DNA of 35,236 nt from Xanthomonas sp. (GTDB lineage: Bacteria > Pseudomonadota > Gammaproteobacteria > Xanthomonadales > Xanthomonadaceae). The stretch lies in NCBI RefSeq assembly GCF_017163755.1, contig NZ_JAFIWC010000039.1:1-35236 (forward strand), written 5' to 3'. Below are positions 25,376-33,537 of the stretch, piece after piece (position 1 is the stretch's first letter; each line of letters opens with the position of its first letter). The notes below the pieces were generated by a model. It had not been told where the DNA came from and ran no database searches. It was given only the letters and a program-made list of their open reading frames with translations. A program made the translations under genes and the position numbers.

Positions 25376-28300
25376 CAGCGCGCCTCCAGGCTGCGGAACG
25401 GCTTGCTCAGCGCGATGCCGTCGGCGTCGTAGGCATCGACCCGGCGCCCGTCCACGCGCACTTCGGTCGGCCGCGTGCGCGAGGGCCAGGCGACGCGCAC
25501 TGCCGCGTCCCGGCGCAGGCCGGAGCCGAGCGTGACCTTCAACGTGTCGCCCTGTTGCCGCGCGCGCAGGGTCAGCGACCCGTAGGCGGTCGGCAGCCGC
25601 TGCACCGACAGGCCGTCGCCGGCCAGCCACGCCGGCGGCGCACCGGGCAGCAGCGACAGCGCGTCGTCGCCTTCGTGCATCAGCATGCCGAACAGGGTGC
25701 GCGCGTACTCGGCGCCGATCCAGGTATGCGGCATGTCGCCGAGATAGCGCGGGAAGCGCAGCCGCGAGTGCACCACCTCGGCCAGCACCTGCCACTCGAA
25801 CGGGCGCCGGTCGCGCATCATGTCCTGCAGCAGCTCGTCGGCCACCTGCGGCTGGCCCAGGTGCACATAGGTCAGCACGTTGCGCATCTCGTACGGCGAA
25901 TACGCCCACAGCGAGTCGGGCTGCTTGCGCTTGCGCACGTCGTCCAGGTAGCGGGCGAAGGTCAGGCGCAGCGCTTCCGGCGGCATCAGGTCCTGCTGGC
26001 CGGTCGGGTCGAGCGCGATCGACACGCTGCTCGGATCGCCGTCGCCCAGGTCGGCCGAGGCCGGGACGATGTCGCTGCCCTTCCACGCCATCGTCGCGCG
26101 GATCGACGCGGCCACCGACGCGTGCAGCGCCGCGTACTGCTCGCGCGCCCACGCCGCGGTGGCGGCGTCGCCCAGCGATTCGGCCAGCCAGGCGCCGTCG
26201 TGCCAGCCCTTCAGCGACCAGTAGTCGTCCCAGTAGCTGTGGGTCGGGCTGGAATAGCCTTCGTGGCTGATCGACGGGGCGATGATGCCGGCGAAGCGCT
26301 CCGGCGCCGGCTGCTCGGCCATGTAGCCGGGCACCAGCGTGCGCTCGCGCAGCTCCTGCATGAACTTCATCGCCAGCTTCACCTTCGGCAGATACTCGCG
26401 CACCGAGGCCGGGCCGCCGTCCAGCCGCGCCACGTCGGCGACCAGGGTGATGTATTCGCCCTGGCTGTCGTACTCCAGGTCCGAGCCGAAGCCGTCGTTG
26501 ACGGTGCCGTCGTCGTTGAGGATCGGCGACACCAGGCCGTTGGGATGCACCGCGTGGTCGCTGTACCACTTGAGGTAGTCGCGCGCGACCTGGGCCTGGC
26601 CCATGCGCAGCAGCACCGCCGAGGTGGCCATGCCGTCGCGGATGAAGGAGCGGTTGTAGTTGCGCGGCCCCGGCTGCATCGCCGGGCCGGTCTGGTTGAT
26701 CAGCATGTACGCGGCCTGCGCGCGCAGCATGTCCACCAGCGACGGATCGGGCAGCGACAGGCCGACCTGGCCCAGCCGCGCCTGCCACTGCGCGGCGACG
26801 CGGTCGGCGAGCTTGTCGAAGCCGGCGCGGGCGAGCGCGGCGCGATCCAGCGCCGGCGCGTCGGGCAACCGTCCGCTCTTGGCGTCGGCGCTGCTCGTGC
26901 CCAGCGGGAAGGCGACCACGACGTCGCGGCTGGCGCCGGGCGCCAGCTGCACCCGGTAGCCGAGCACCGCCGCGGCCAGGCCGTCGGCGTCGTGCGCCTG
27001 CAACGCCGGCGGCACGGTGCCGGCGGCGACGTGGGCGGTGATCTCCTGCTCGCCCTGCGCGCCGAACGGCGCCGCGCCGGCGGTGTCGACCGGGGTCAGC
27101 GCGTTCAGCAGCACGCGGCCGTTGATCCGCACCGCGCGCGCGCCGGCCTGGTCCTCGATGGCCACGTCGCGGATCGGCGACAGCCCGCCGTTCTGCCACG
27201 GCGGGTTCATCTGCATCGGCCGCACCACCAGCGACAGCGTGCCGTCGACCGCGGTGCTGCCGGTATTGCGCAGGCGGTGGCGCAGCAGCGTCACCGGCTG
27301 GCCGCCGTGCTCGATGGTGAAGGTTTCGCTGCGCAGCTCCAGGCCCGGTTGCGGCGACCAAGTCGCCGACGGCATCGGCATCCAGCCCTCGCGCAGCGCA
27401 TGGGTGAGCGTGGCCCCGGCGGCGCCGGCGGCGCGGCCGGAGGCGTCGCGCCACAACGGCTGCACCAGCGGCGCACCCTTATACGCTTCCAGGTTGCCGA
27501 ATTCGTCGAAGATCGATTTCTGCCGGCCGCCATGGATGCCGACCACGGTCCAATAGGTCTGCTGCATCTGCAGCGAGGCCGGGAACAATGCGCGGTCGGC
27601 GCGGCTGGCGGCCACCTGGTAGCGCTTCATCGGCGTCATCACCGCGGCCGGCCCGAGCAGGCGCAGGCGCGCGATCGCCGGCGCGGTGCCGGCGGCGCCG
27701 TCCACCGCCAGGCGCAGCGCGGCCACGGTATGCGGCGCCGGTGCGGCCAGGTAGCTGTGTTCGCTTTGCGCCGCGCCGGGGTCGTTGGCCAGCTCGATCC
27801 ACGGGCCATTGGCCTTCTCGCGCGCCTGCAGCCGCGCCGCGCCATGCGCGCCGGACCACTCCACGATCAGGCCGGCGGTGGACAGCGGCCGCGGCAGGGC
27901 GATGTCGAGCAGGTGCGCGCCATCGCTGCGCGCGCGCAGCGCCTGCGGCTTGCCGCCCTGCCACAGCTGCACCGCGGCGCGATCGTCGGCGGTGCCGCGC
28001 AACGCCGCCGCCGCGTCCATGCCCAGCGGTTCCATCTCGAAGATCGAGATGCCCCAGTCGGAGGTGCGCGCCGGACTGGCCAGGCGCAGGTAGCGGGCCG
28101 TCTGCGGCGCGAAGAACAACGTCTCGGTGCCGCCCAGCGAATCGGCCATCGCATAGACCTGCGTCCAGCGCCGGCCGTCGCGCGAGGTCTGCAGCAGATA
28201 GCCCTCCGGGTTGGCGCTGTCCCATTGCAGGCGCGCCCCGGCGATGCGCGCATCGCGCCCCAGGTCGACCTGGAACCAGTGGCCCGGACTGAACGCGCCA

Positions 28301-28524
28301 CCGGTGCGGGTGGCCGGATCGCCGTCGATCAGGTACTCGATCGCCTGCGCCTTGACCTGCTGCGACGAGCTCGACGCGCGCCACGCCTCGCGCGGCGGCA
28401 GCCGCTGTTGTGCCAGCGCCGGCAAGGACGCAAGCAACATCAGGCAGGCGCACGCAAGTGCCAAACGCTGTCCGCCGAAGCTACCGTGACGGGCTTCGCG
28501 GAACTTTTCTGTCTTCGATTCCAC
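25372..28524 (-). CDS. Secreted discoidin-domain protein with six-hairpin glycosidase-like catalytic region
   Basis: A 1,050-residue exported protein. The GTG at 28524 is preferred: GGGGG lies five bases upstream and the product begins with a short basic leader and a signal peptide cleaved near LPALAQ (residue 38). The longer frame to 28884 crosses the operator and promoter. Residues about 45-168 form an F5/8 type C (discoidin, CBM32-like) domain (YLIDGDPATRTGG, HWFQVDLG, ARYLRLAS). From about 330 to 960 an alpha-helical region resembles (alpha/alpha)6 six-hairpin glycoside hydrolases: NYNRSFIRDGM near 620, PNGLVSPILNDDG, HSYWDDYWSLKGWHDGAWLAES near 760. A short beta-sandwich closes the protein. 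Asp or Glu in RDG and WDDYW may be catalytic. The exact GH family and substrate are not identified. Confidence 0.8.
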   Translation of the reverse strand: MESKTEKFREARHGSFGGQRLALACACLMLLASLPALAQQRLPPREAWRASSSSQQVKAQAIEYLIDGDPATRTGGAFSPGHWFQVDLGRDARIAGARLQWDSANPEGYLLQTSRDGRRWTQVYAMADSLGGTETLFFAPQTARYLRLASPARTSDWGISIFEMEPLGMDAAAALRGTADDRAAVQLWQGGKPQALRARSDGAHLLDIALPRPLSTAGLIVEWSGAHGAARLQAREKANGPWIELANDPGAAQSEHSYLAAPAPHTVAALRLAVDGAAGTAPAIARLRLLGPAAVMTPMKRYQVAASRADRALFPASLQMQQTYWTVVGIHGGRQKSIFDEFGNLEAYKGAPLVQPLWRDASGRAAGAAGATLTHALREGWMPMPSATWSPQPGLELRSETFTIEHGGQPVTLLRHRLRNTGSTAVDGTLSLVVRPMQMNPPWQNGGLSPIRDVAIEDQAGARAVRINGRVLLNALTPVDTAGAAPFGAQGEQEITAHVAAGTVPPALQAHDADGLAAAVLGYRVQLAPGASRDVVVAFPLGTSSADAKSGRLPDAPALDRAALARAGFDKLADRVAAQWQARLGQVGLSLPDPSLVDMLRAQAAYMLINQTGPAMQPGPRNYNRSFIRDGMATSAVLLRMGQAQVARDYLKWYSDHAVHPNGLVSPILNDDGTVNDGFGSDLEYDSQGEYITLVADVARLDGGPASVREYLPKVKLAMKFMQELRERTLVPGYMAEQPAPERFAGIIAPSISHEGYSSPTHSYWDDYWSLKGWHDGAWLAESLGDAATAAWAREQYAALHASVAASIRATMAWKGSDIVPASADLGDGDPSSVSIALDPTGQQDLMPPEALRLTFARYLDDVRKRKQPDSLWAYSPYEMRNVLTYVHLGQPQVADELLQDMMRDRRPFEWQVLAEVVHSRLRFPRYLGDMPHTWIGAEYARTLFGMLMHEGDDALSLLPGAPPAWLAGDGLSVQRLPTAYGSLTLRARQQGDTLKVTLGSGLRRDAAVRVAWPSRTRPTEVRVDGRRVDAYDADGIALSKPFRSLEARW

Positions 28525-28542
28525 TGAAACCCCCGTCCAGTG

Positions 28543-28560
28543 CCACCTCAAGCGAGGTGG
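28543..28560 (-). other. Hairpin in the 5' leader of the glycosidase gene
   Basis: Bases 28543-28549 (ccacctc) and 28554-28560 (gaggtgg) form a perfect 7-bp stem with loop AAGC, beginning 18 bases upstream of the GTG start and close to its ribosome-binding site. It would lie within the short leader predicted from the promoter at 28588-28616, and might affect mRNA stability or translation. Confidence 0.55.
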
Positions 28561-28579
28561 AGCGGACGGTAACAGCAAC

Positions 28580-28593
28580 TGCAAGCGGTTACA
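28580..28593. promoter_or_regulatory. LacI-family operator
   Basis: TGCAAGCGGTTACA fits the general LacI/GalR-family consensus TGNAANCGNTTNCA at every fixed position, with the central CG typical of the family. It lies 56 bases upstream of the glycosidase GTG and overlaps the predicted -10 hexamer, a classic repressor position. The LacI-type gene in the same unit is the obvious candidate regulator. The match is read directly from the sequence; binding is inferred. Confidence 0.75.
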
Positions 28594-28616
28594 TGATGCA
28601 CTGCAATATGGCGCAA
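28588..28616 (-). promoter_or_regulatory. Predicted sigma-70 promoter of the glycosidase-lacI unit
   Basis: On the minus strand TTGCGC (28616-28611) and TGTAAC (28593-28588) are separated by exactly 17 bases. The -10 matches four of six consensus positions. The operator 28580-28593 covers the -10, so repressor binding would block polymerase. The predicted start site is near 28580, giving a leader of about 55 bases. Confidence 0.5.
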
Positions 28617-28795
28617 TGTGCCGCCACACGGGGCGATCGGCCGCCATGGTCATGATACCGGTGGCACTCCAGGCCACGTCCGCGCGCCTGGCACCGGCGC
28701 CGCGCCGCAGGGCGGCGCCCCGGCGCCACCGCGGCTTGCCGGAAACCCCGCCTGCCAGCAAGATGCAGGACGTTTGGGGACGAAGCCTGCACCGT

Positions 28796-29734
28796 ATGCC
28801 GCCACGTTCGATCCGGCTCCTGCCTTTTCCCGCCGTCCCCCTGCTGGCGCTGGCCGTGCTGGCATTGGCCGCGTGCCAGCGCACGCCCAGCGAGCTGCCC
28901 GGCGCGGCCGCCGAACCGGCCGCGGCGGTCCGCGAGCTGGCGCGCCAGCTGCAGGACGACGACCTTGCCGGCTACGCGCGCAGCGCGGTGACGCCGGAGC
29001 AATACCAGCGCCTGCAACAGGCCTGGAGCGAGGGCCGCAGCCGCTGGCCGCTGACCACCTTGCCGCTGGCCGACCGCCTGCCCGGCGCGCTCGCCACGCT
29101 GGCCGCGCCGGACGCCGAGCGCCAACTGCAGCGCAGCTTCGATGCGCAGTTCGCCGGCCAGGCCGCCAGCCTGAAGCAGGCCGCGCACTCGCTGGGCCTG
29201 TTCGGCGTGCAGTACCTGCGCAACCAGGGCCAGTACACCCCCGAGCAACGCGGCCACTACGTGCAGCTGGTGGGTGCGTTGAGCGGCTGGGCGCAGCTGG
29301 CGCCGCTGGCCGAACCCAAGCGCGCGCAGGCGGCGATCGCCCGGCTCAGCGCCGGCGCGCGCCGCACCGGCCTGCACAGCGATGCCGAACTCGGCGCCGC
29401 CGGCATGGATGCGAGCCTGCGCCGGCTGGGACCGTTCCTGGGCGACGTCAAGGCGGTGCTGGCCGGCTACGGCCTGGACCTGGATGCCAGCCTGCGCGGC
29501 CTGCGCACCGGCCTGGTCAGCCAGCAGGGCGACCAGGCGGTGGTGCGGATCCAGTACCCGCTGGGCAACGAACAGATCGACACCACCGCGGTGCTGGTCC
29601 GGCGCCAGGGCCGCTGGTACTTCCGCGAGACCCTGCGCGAGGTGGATGCGCTGCTGGCCGAAACGGGGGCTTCCGGGGCGGTCCAGGCCCCGGCCGCGCC
29701 CGCTGCCGACCCCACACTGCCGGCTAAGCGATAA
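28796..29734 (+). CDS. Lipoprotein of unknown function upstream of plsB
   Basis: A 312-residue protein. The ATG at 28796 gives a clean lipoprotein signal (hydrophobic core and lipobox LAAC, with Cys at residue 26). Earlier in-frame ATGs would add an Arg/Pro-rich leader with no signal character. The mature part is largely alpha-helical and Ala/Leu/Gln-rich. Near the C-terminus is a short beta segment, VVRIQYPLGNEQIDTTAVLVRRQGRW, interrupted by no stop or frameshift, that resembles the solvent-exposed strands of DUF-type periplasmic proteins. I recognise no enzyme motif. Its TAA overlaps the plsB ATG (TAATG), so translation of the two is probably coupled. A role in envelope or phospholipid homeostasis is only a guess from that neighbour. 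Confidence 0.8.
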   Translation: MPPRSIRLLPFPAVPLLALAVLALAACQRTPSELPGAAAEPAAAVRELARQLQDDDLAGYARSAVTPEQYQRLQQAWSEGRSRWPLTTLPLADRLPGALATLAAPDAERQLQRSFDAQFAGQAASLKQAAHSLGLFGVQYLRNQGQYTPEQRGHYVQLVGALSGWAQLAPLAEPKRAQAAIARLSAGARRTGLHSDAELGAAGMDASLRRLGPFLGDVKAVLAGYGLDLDASLRGLRTGLVSQQGDQAVVRIQYPLGNEQIDTTAVLVRRQGRWYFRETLREVDALLAETGASGAVQAPAAPAADPTLPAKR

Positions 29735-32400
29735 TGGCGCCGATGCCAGAACAAAATCCCCTTCCTTTCCCCGACGACGACGCCGCGCGCCGCTCGGGCC
29801 CTGCGGCCTCGCCCGCTGCCCCGACCGACGAGACCGGTGCGGGCGGCGCCGCGCCGGCGCCGGCCGCATTGCCGGTGCCGCTTGCCGCCGCCGTGCGCGG
29901 CGCCAAGCGGCCGCTGTGGGCGCGCCTGCTCGGGCGCCTGGCCGATCCGTGGCTGACGCTGAAGATAGAACCGGCCGAACCCGGCCAGTACGACGACGGC
30001 CGCCCGGTGGTCTACGTGCTGGAGGACTACGGCCTGTCCAATGCGCTGATCCTGGACAAGGCCTGCCGCGAGGCCGGGCTGCCCTCGCCGCTGGTGCCCC
30101 TGCCCGGCGACCCGCTGGGGCGCAAGCGTGCCTACCTGGCGCTGTCGCGGCGCAGCAGCAACAACGCGCTGATCCCCGAACAGCGCGGCGCCAAGACCCA
30201 TTCCGATTCGCTGGCCAAGCTGCTGCAGGCGCACCGCGACCGCCCGGACCTGGACATCCACCTGGTGCCGGTGTCGATCTTCGTCGGCCGTGCGCCGGAC
30301 AAGCAGAGCGGCTGGTTCGCGGTGCTGTTCTCCGAGAACTGGGCGCTGGTGGGCAGTTTCCGGCGCCTGCTCGGCGTGCTGCTCAACGGCCGCAGCACCA
30401 TCGTGCGCTTCGCCCCGCCGGTGTCGATGCGGCAGACGGTGGAGGAAGGGCTGCCGCCCGAACGCACCGTGCGCAAGCTGCAACGGGTGCTGCGCACCCA
30501 TTTCCGCCGCATCCGCGAGGCGGTGATCGGCCCGGACCTGTCCACCCGCCGCCTGCTGGTGGACCAGGTGCTGGCGTCCGAGCCGGTGCGCGAGGCGATC
30601 GCCGCGCAGGCCAAGCGCGACAACAGCAAGCCGGTCGACGCCTGGCGCAAGGCCCACGCCTACGCCTGGGAGATCGCCGCGGACTATTCCAGCCCGGTGG
30701 TGCGTTCGGCCAGCTTCCTGCTGACCCACGTGTGGAACCGCATCTACGCCGGCGTGCTGGTGCACCACCTGGACAAGCTCAAGGAAGCCGCGCCCGGGCA
30801 CGAGGTGATCTACGTGCCCAGCCACCGCAGCCACATGGACTACCTGCTGCTGTCCTACCTGCTGTACGAGCGCGGCATCGTGCCGCCGCACATCGTCGCC
30901 GGCATCAACCTCAACCTGCCGGTGGTCGGCACCCTGCTGCGCAAGGGCGGCGCGTTCTTCATCCGCCGCTCGATCCGCGGCAACGCGCTGTATTCGGCGG
31001 TGCTCAGCGAGTACGTGGCGCAGCTGGTGGCCGGCGGCTACTCGATCGAGTACTTCGTCGAGGGCGGGCGTTCGCGCACCGGCCGGCTGCTGCAGCCCAA
31101 GGGCGGCATGATCGCGATGACGCTGCGCGCGTTCCTGCGCCAGCCGCGCAAGCCGGTGCTGTTCCAGCCGGTCTACATCGGCTACGAGAAGCTGATGGAA
31201 GGCAACAGCTACCTCGACGAGCTCAGCGGCCGGCCGAAGGAGAAGGAATCGATCTGGGGCCTGTTGTGGAGCATCCCCAAGGTGCTCAAGCAGAACTACG
31301 GCCAGGTGGTGGTGAACTTCGGCGAGCCGATCGCGCTGAGCCAGGTGCTGGCGCAGCGCGCACCGGAGTGGGACGGCCAGCCGCTGGGCGAGGACGAAAA
31401 GCCGAACTGGCTCAACGGCACCGTGGACCTGCTGGCGCAGCAGATCCAGGTGCACATCAACGCCGCCGCCGACGTCAACCCGGTCAACCTGCTGGCGCTG
31501 GCGCTGCTGTCCACGCCCAAGCACGCGATGGGCGAGGCCGACCTGATCGCGCAGATCGCGCTGTGCAAGACGCTGCTGGCGGAGATGCCGTATTCGGACC
31601 GGATCACGGTGACCCCGCATTCGCCCGAGCGCATCATCGCCCACGCCGAGGAGATCAACGTCCTCACCCGCACCCCGCATCCGCTGGGCGACGTGCTCAG
31701 CGTCAGCGGCGACACCGCGGTGCTGCTGAGCTACTTCCGCAACAACGTGCTGCACCTGTTCACCGCCTCGTCGTGGGTGGCGTGCTGCTTCCAGAACAAC
31801 CGGCGCATGAGCCGTTCCGGGCTGCTGCGGCTGGGCCGCACCGTGTACCCGTTCCTGCAGTCGGAGCTGTTCCTGCCGTGGACCGAGGACGCGTTCGCCG
31901 CGCGCATCGAGCGCACCATCGACGTGTTCATGCGCGAAGGCCTGCTGCAGCAGGTCAACGACGACGACGGCGGCGTGCTGGCGCGCAACACCGGGCAGAC
32001 CGACGAGGTGTTCCGGCTGCGCGCGATCGGGCATTCGCTGCAACAGGCGTTCGAGCGCTACTACATCGCCATCTCGGTGCTGGTCAAGAACGGCCCGGGT
32101 AAGCTCGGCGCCGGCGAACTGGAGAGCCTGTGCCAGCAGGCCGCGCAGCGCCTGAGCCTGCTGTACGCGCCGGCGGCGCCGGAATTCTTCGACAAGACCC
32201 TGTTCCGCGGCTTCATCCAGAAGCTGCGCGAACTGAAGCTGGTGTGGCCGGACGAGAACAGCAAGCTGATGTTCGACGAGCGCCTGGACGCGTGGGCGAA
32301 GGACGCCAAGTTCATCCTCGGCCGCGAACTGCGCCACACCATCGAGCGGGTCAGCCCGGAAGCGGCGAAGGTCGAGGAGCCAGTGGTGCCGCAGGATTGA
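29734..32400 (+). CDS. plsB: Glycerol-3-phosphate 1-O-acyltransferase
   Basis: An 888-residue inner-membrane-associated enzyme that acylates sn-glycerol 3-phosphate at position 1, the first step of phospholipid synthesis. The acyltransferase block is complete. Motif I is HRSHMD, the catalytic HX4D with His364 and Asp369. Motif II is GGAFFIRR near 406-413. Motif III is FVEGGRSRTGR from residue 441, and motif IV is around VLFQPVYIGYEKLMEG. The N-terminal 50 residues are Ala/Pro-rich and probably disordered. Length is slightly above E. coli PlsB, as in related genera. The ATG at 29734 overlaps the preceding TAA; an in-frame ATG nine bases later is an alternative start. The Shine-Dalgarno is weak, consistent with coupling to the lipoprotein gene. 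Confidence 0.97.
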   Translation: MAPMPEQNPLPFPDDDAARRSGPAASPAAPTDETGAGGAAPAPAALPVPLAAAVRGAKRPLWARLLGRLADPWLTLKIEPAEPGQYDDGRPVVYVLEDYGLSNALILDKACREAGLPSPLVPLPGDPLGRKRAYLALSRRSSNNALIPEQRGAKTHSDSLAKLLQAHRDRPDLDIHLVPVSIFVGRAPDKQSGWFAVLFSENWALVGSFRRLLGVLLNGRSTIVRFAPPVSMRQTVEEGLPPERTVRKLQRVLRTHFRRIREAVIGPDLSTRRLLVDQVLASEPVREAIAAQAKRDNSKPVDAWRKAHAYAWEIAADYSSPVVRSASFLLTHVWNRIYAGVLVHHLDKLKEAAPGHEVIYVPSHRSHMDYLLLSYLLYERGIVPPHIVAGINLNLPVVGTLLRKGGAFFIRRSIRGNALYSAVLSEYVAQLVAGGYSIEYFVEGGRSRTGRLLQPKGGMIAMTLRAFLRQPRKPVLFQPVYIGYEKLMEGNSYLDELSGRPKEKESIWGLLWSIPKVLKQNYGQVVVNFGEPIALSQVLAQRAPEWDGQPLGEDEKPNWLNGTVDLLAQQIQVHINAAADVNPVNLLALALLSTPKHAMGEADLIAQIALCKTLLAEMPYSDRITVTPHSPERIIAHAEEINVLTRTPHPLGDVLSVSGDTAVLLSYFRNNVLHLFTASSWVACCFQNNRRMSRSGLLRLGRTVYPFLQSELFLPWTEDAFAARIERTIDVFMREGLLQQVNDDDGGVLARNTGQTDEVFRLRAIGHSLQQAFERYYIAISVLVKNGPGKLGAGELESLCQQAAQRLSLLYAPAAPEFFDKTLFRGFIQKLRELKLVWPDENSKLMFDERLDAWAKDAKFILGRELRHTIERVSPEAAKVEEPVVPQD

Positions 32401-32488
32401 AGCGGCGGCGAAAGCGAAGGGGTCTGCTACCGCCTCTGGCGGGAAGCCGCTGGCGCTTTCTCCCTCAGCCCTCCATGTGTCGTTCGAT

Positions 32489-32556
32489 TGTGGGAGCGAC
32501 TTCAGTCGCGACGGGCTCTACCGGTGAGGCCCGTCGCGACTGAAGTCGCTCCCACA
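32489..32556. repeat. 28-bp perfect inverted repeat (REP-like palindromic element)
   Basis: Arms 32489-32516 and 32529-32556 are perfectly complementary over 28 bases around a 12-base loop. Each arm also contains its own mini-hairpin (gcgac-ttca-gtcgc). The core GGGAGCGACTTCAGTCGC is of the kind dispersed as REP elements in Xanthomonadaceae, often as head-to-head pairs like this one. It lies between the convergent plsB and DUF488 genes and may also act as a bidirectional transcription stop. The rest of 32401-32586 shows no gene. Confidence 0.85.
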
Positions 32557-32586
32557 TATGGCATCGGCATCGCCGAAGCCCGTGGC

Positions 32587-33165
32587 TCAGCCGCCGAACA
32601 GATCGCCGGTGACCGAACCGGCGGGCGGCGCGTCCGGCGGGTAGACCAGCCGCCCCTGCGCATCGGCGCGCGCGGCCGGATTGAGCGTGGCCGGCTCGCT
32701 GCGCCGGGCGTCGATCAGGTGGATCACCGGATGGCCGTGGTGCAGCAGGTGGTCGCAGATGATCTGCCGGTGGCACTGGCGCCAGTACGCCTCGGCGCAC
32801 ATCACCGCGCACGCGCCGCGGCCGCCGAGTTCGCGCAGCTGCGCGAACGCCTCGCCGAATTCGCCGCCCAGCGCGTAGTCGGCGTAGTTGTGGAAACTGA
32901 CGCTGCGCCAATGGCCGTTGAGCTGCGGATCGACCCCGTGCTGCTTGCCGCGGCGCCCGCCCAGCGCGCGGAAGTGCTGGTAGCCGATGCCGGCGGCGGC
33001 CAGCGCCGGCGCCAGCGCGCTGCCGTCGAACTGCGGGAAGCGCCGCGAATACGGGAACGCGCGCACGTCGGCCAGCTGGGTGACCTGCGCGCCGCGCAGG
33101 ATCGCCAGGAACTCGTCCAGCGGCCGCGTGGAATGCCCTACGCTGAAGAACGTCGCCGCGTTCAC
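32587..33165 (-). CDS. DUF488 family protein
   Basis: A 192-residue cytoplasmic protein of unknown biochemical role. The start is GTG at 33165, overlapping the TGA of the upstream gene (GTGA). The open frame runs further upstream only as a shadow of that gene. Family hallmarks are the N-terminal FFSVGHSTRPLDEF, then LADVRAFPYSRRFPQF (near 31-46), GGRRG, and the C-terminal MCAE...CHR cluster (Cys123, Glu125, Cys131, His132, Arg133), which could bind a metal or nucleotide. Full length and intact. Translational coupling with a YdcH-like gene is the only functional hint. Confidence 0.9.
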   Translation of the reverse strand: MNAATFFSVGHSTRPLDEFLAILRGAQVTQLADVRAFPYSRRFPQFDGSALAPALAAAGIGYQHFRALGGRRGKQHGVDPQLNGHWRSVSFHNYADYALGGEFGEAFAQLRELGGRGACAVMCAEAYWRQCHRQIICDHLLHHGHPVIHLIDARRSEPATLNPAARADAQGRLVYPPDAPPAGSVTGDLFGG

Positions 33166-33356
33166 GCCGGTTCGTCGGGAATCAGCAGGTTCTCCAGGCG
33201 CATGATGCAGTCCTTCAGGTGCAGCTTGCGCTTCTTCAGCCGCTTGGCCTGCAGTTCGTCGTCCAGGTTGGCCGGGATGCGCTGGATCTGTTCGTCGAGC
33301 GCACGGTGTTCGCGACGCAGTTGGTCGATGCGTTGGGCGATCTCGGCGGGCGTCAT
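33162..33356 (-). CDS. YdcH-like small coiled-coil protein (DUF465)
   Basis: A 64-residue, highly charged helical protein. The ATG at 33356 is preceded by GGAAGAG. The open frame continues to 33539, but that part is Pro/Arg-rich shadow sequence. The pattern IDQLRREHRALDEQIQRI, then a break (PANLDDELQ), then LKKRKLHLKDCIMRLE matches the two-helix DUF465/YdcH family, found widely in proteobacteria with no assigned activity. Its stop overlaps the start of the DUF488 gene. Confidence 0.88.
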   Translation of the reverse strand: MTPAEIAQRIDQLRREHRALDEQIQRIPANLDDELQAKRLKKRKLHLKDCIMRLENLLIPDEPA

Positions 33357-33537
33357 CTCTTCCACTGGGTTCGAGCATACACAGCCGGCGGGGGCGCCGT
33401 CACCGTGCGCCGCCGCGCCCGGCGCTTTGCCGCGGCCGCGGTTGCCGGCACAATGCGCCCGGCGCCGCGGCGGAGGCGGCGCCCTTCCCATCGTCCGCAC
33501 CACCCGCGGCAGGATCGCCGCCAAGAAAGGAGTCTCC

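Noticed and set aside
21048-28527. Long plus-strand frames opposite the TonB receptor, LacI and glycosidase genes (21048-24479, 25357-28527)
   Set aside because: Same antisense GC effect; no motif, signal peptide or ribosome-binding site, while the minus strand encodes recognisable families throughout.
28525-28884. Upstream extension of the glycosidase gene to an ATG at 28884
   Set aside because: The extra 120 codons run through the operator and predicted promoter and would place the signal peptide internally; the GTG at 28524 has a proper Shine-Dalgarno.
29467-32337. 956-codon minus-strand frame opposite plsB
   Set aside because: His/Gln/Arg/Val-rich shadow with no domain; plsB on the other strand has all acyltransferase motifs.
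32488-33537. Plus-strand upstream extension of the BamE-like gene to 32488
   Set aside because: It crosses the REP palindrome and is antisense to DUF488; the ATG at 33538 has a strong Shine-Dalgarno and starts a signal peptide.
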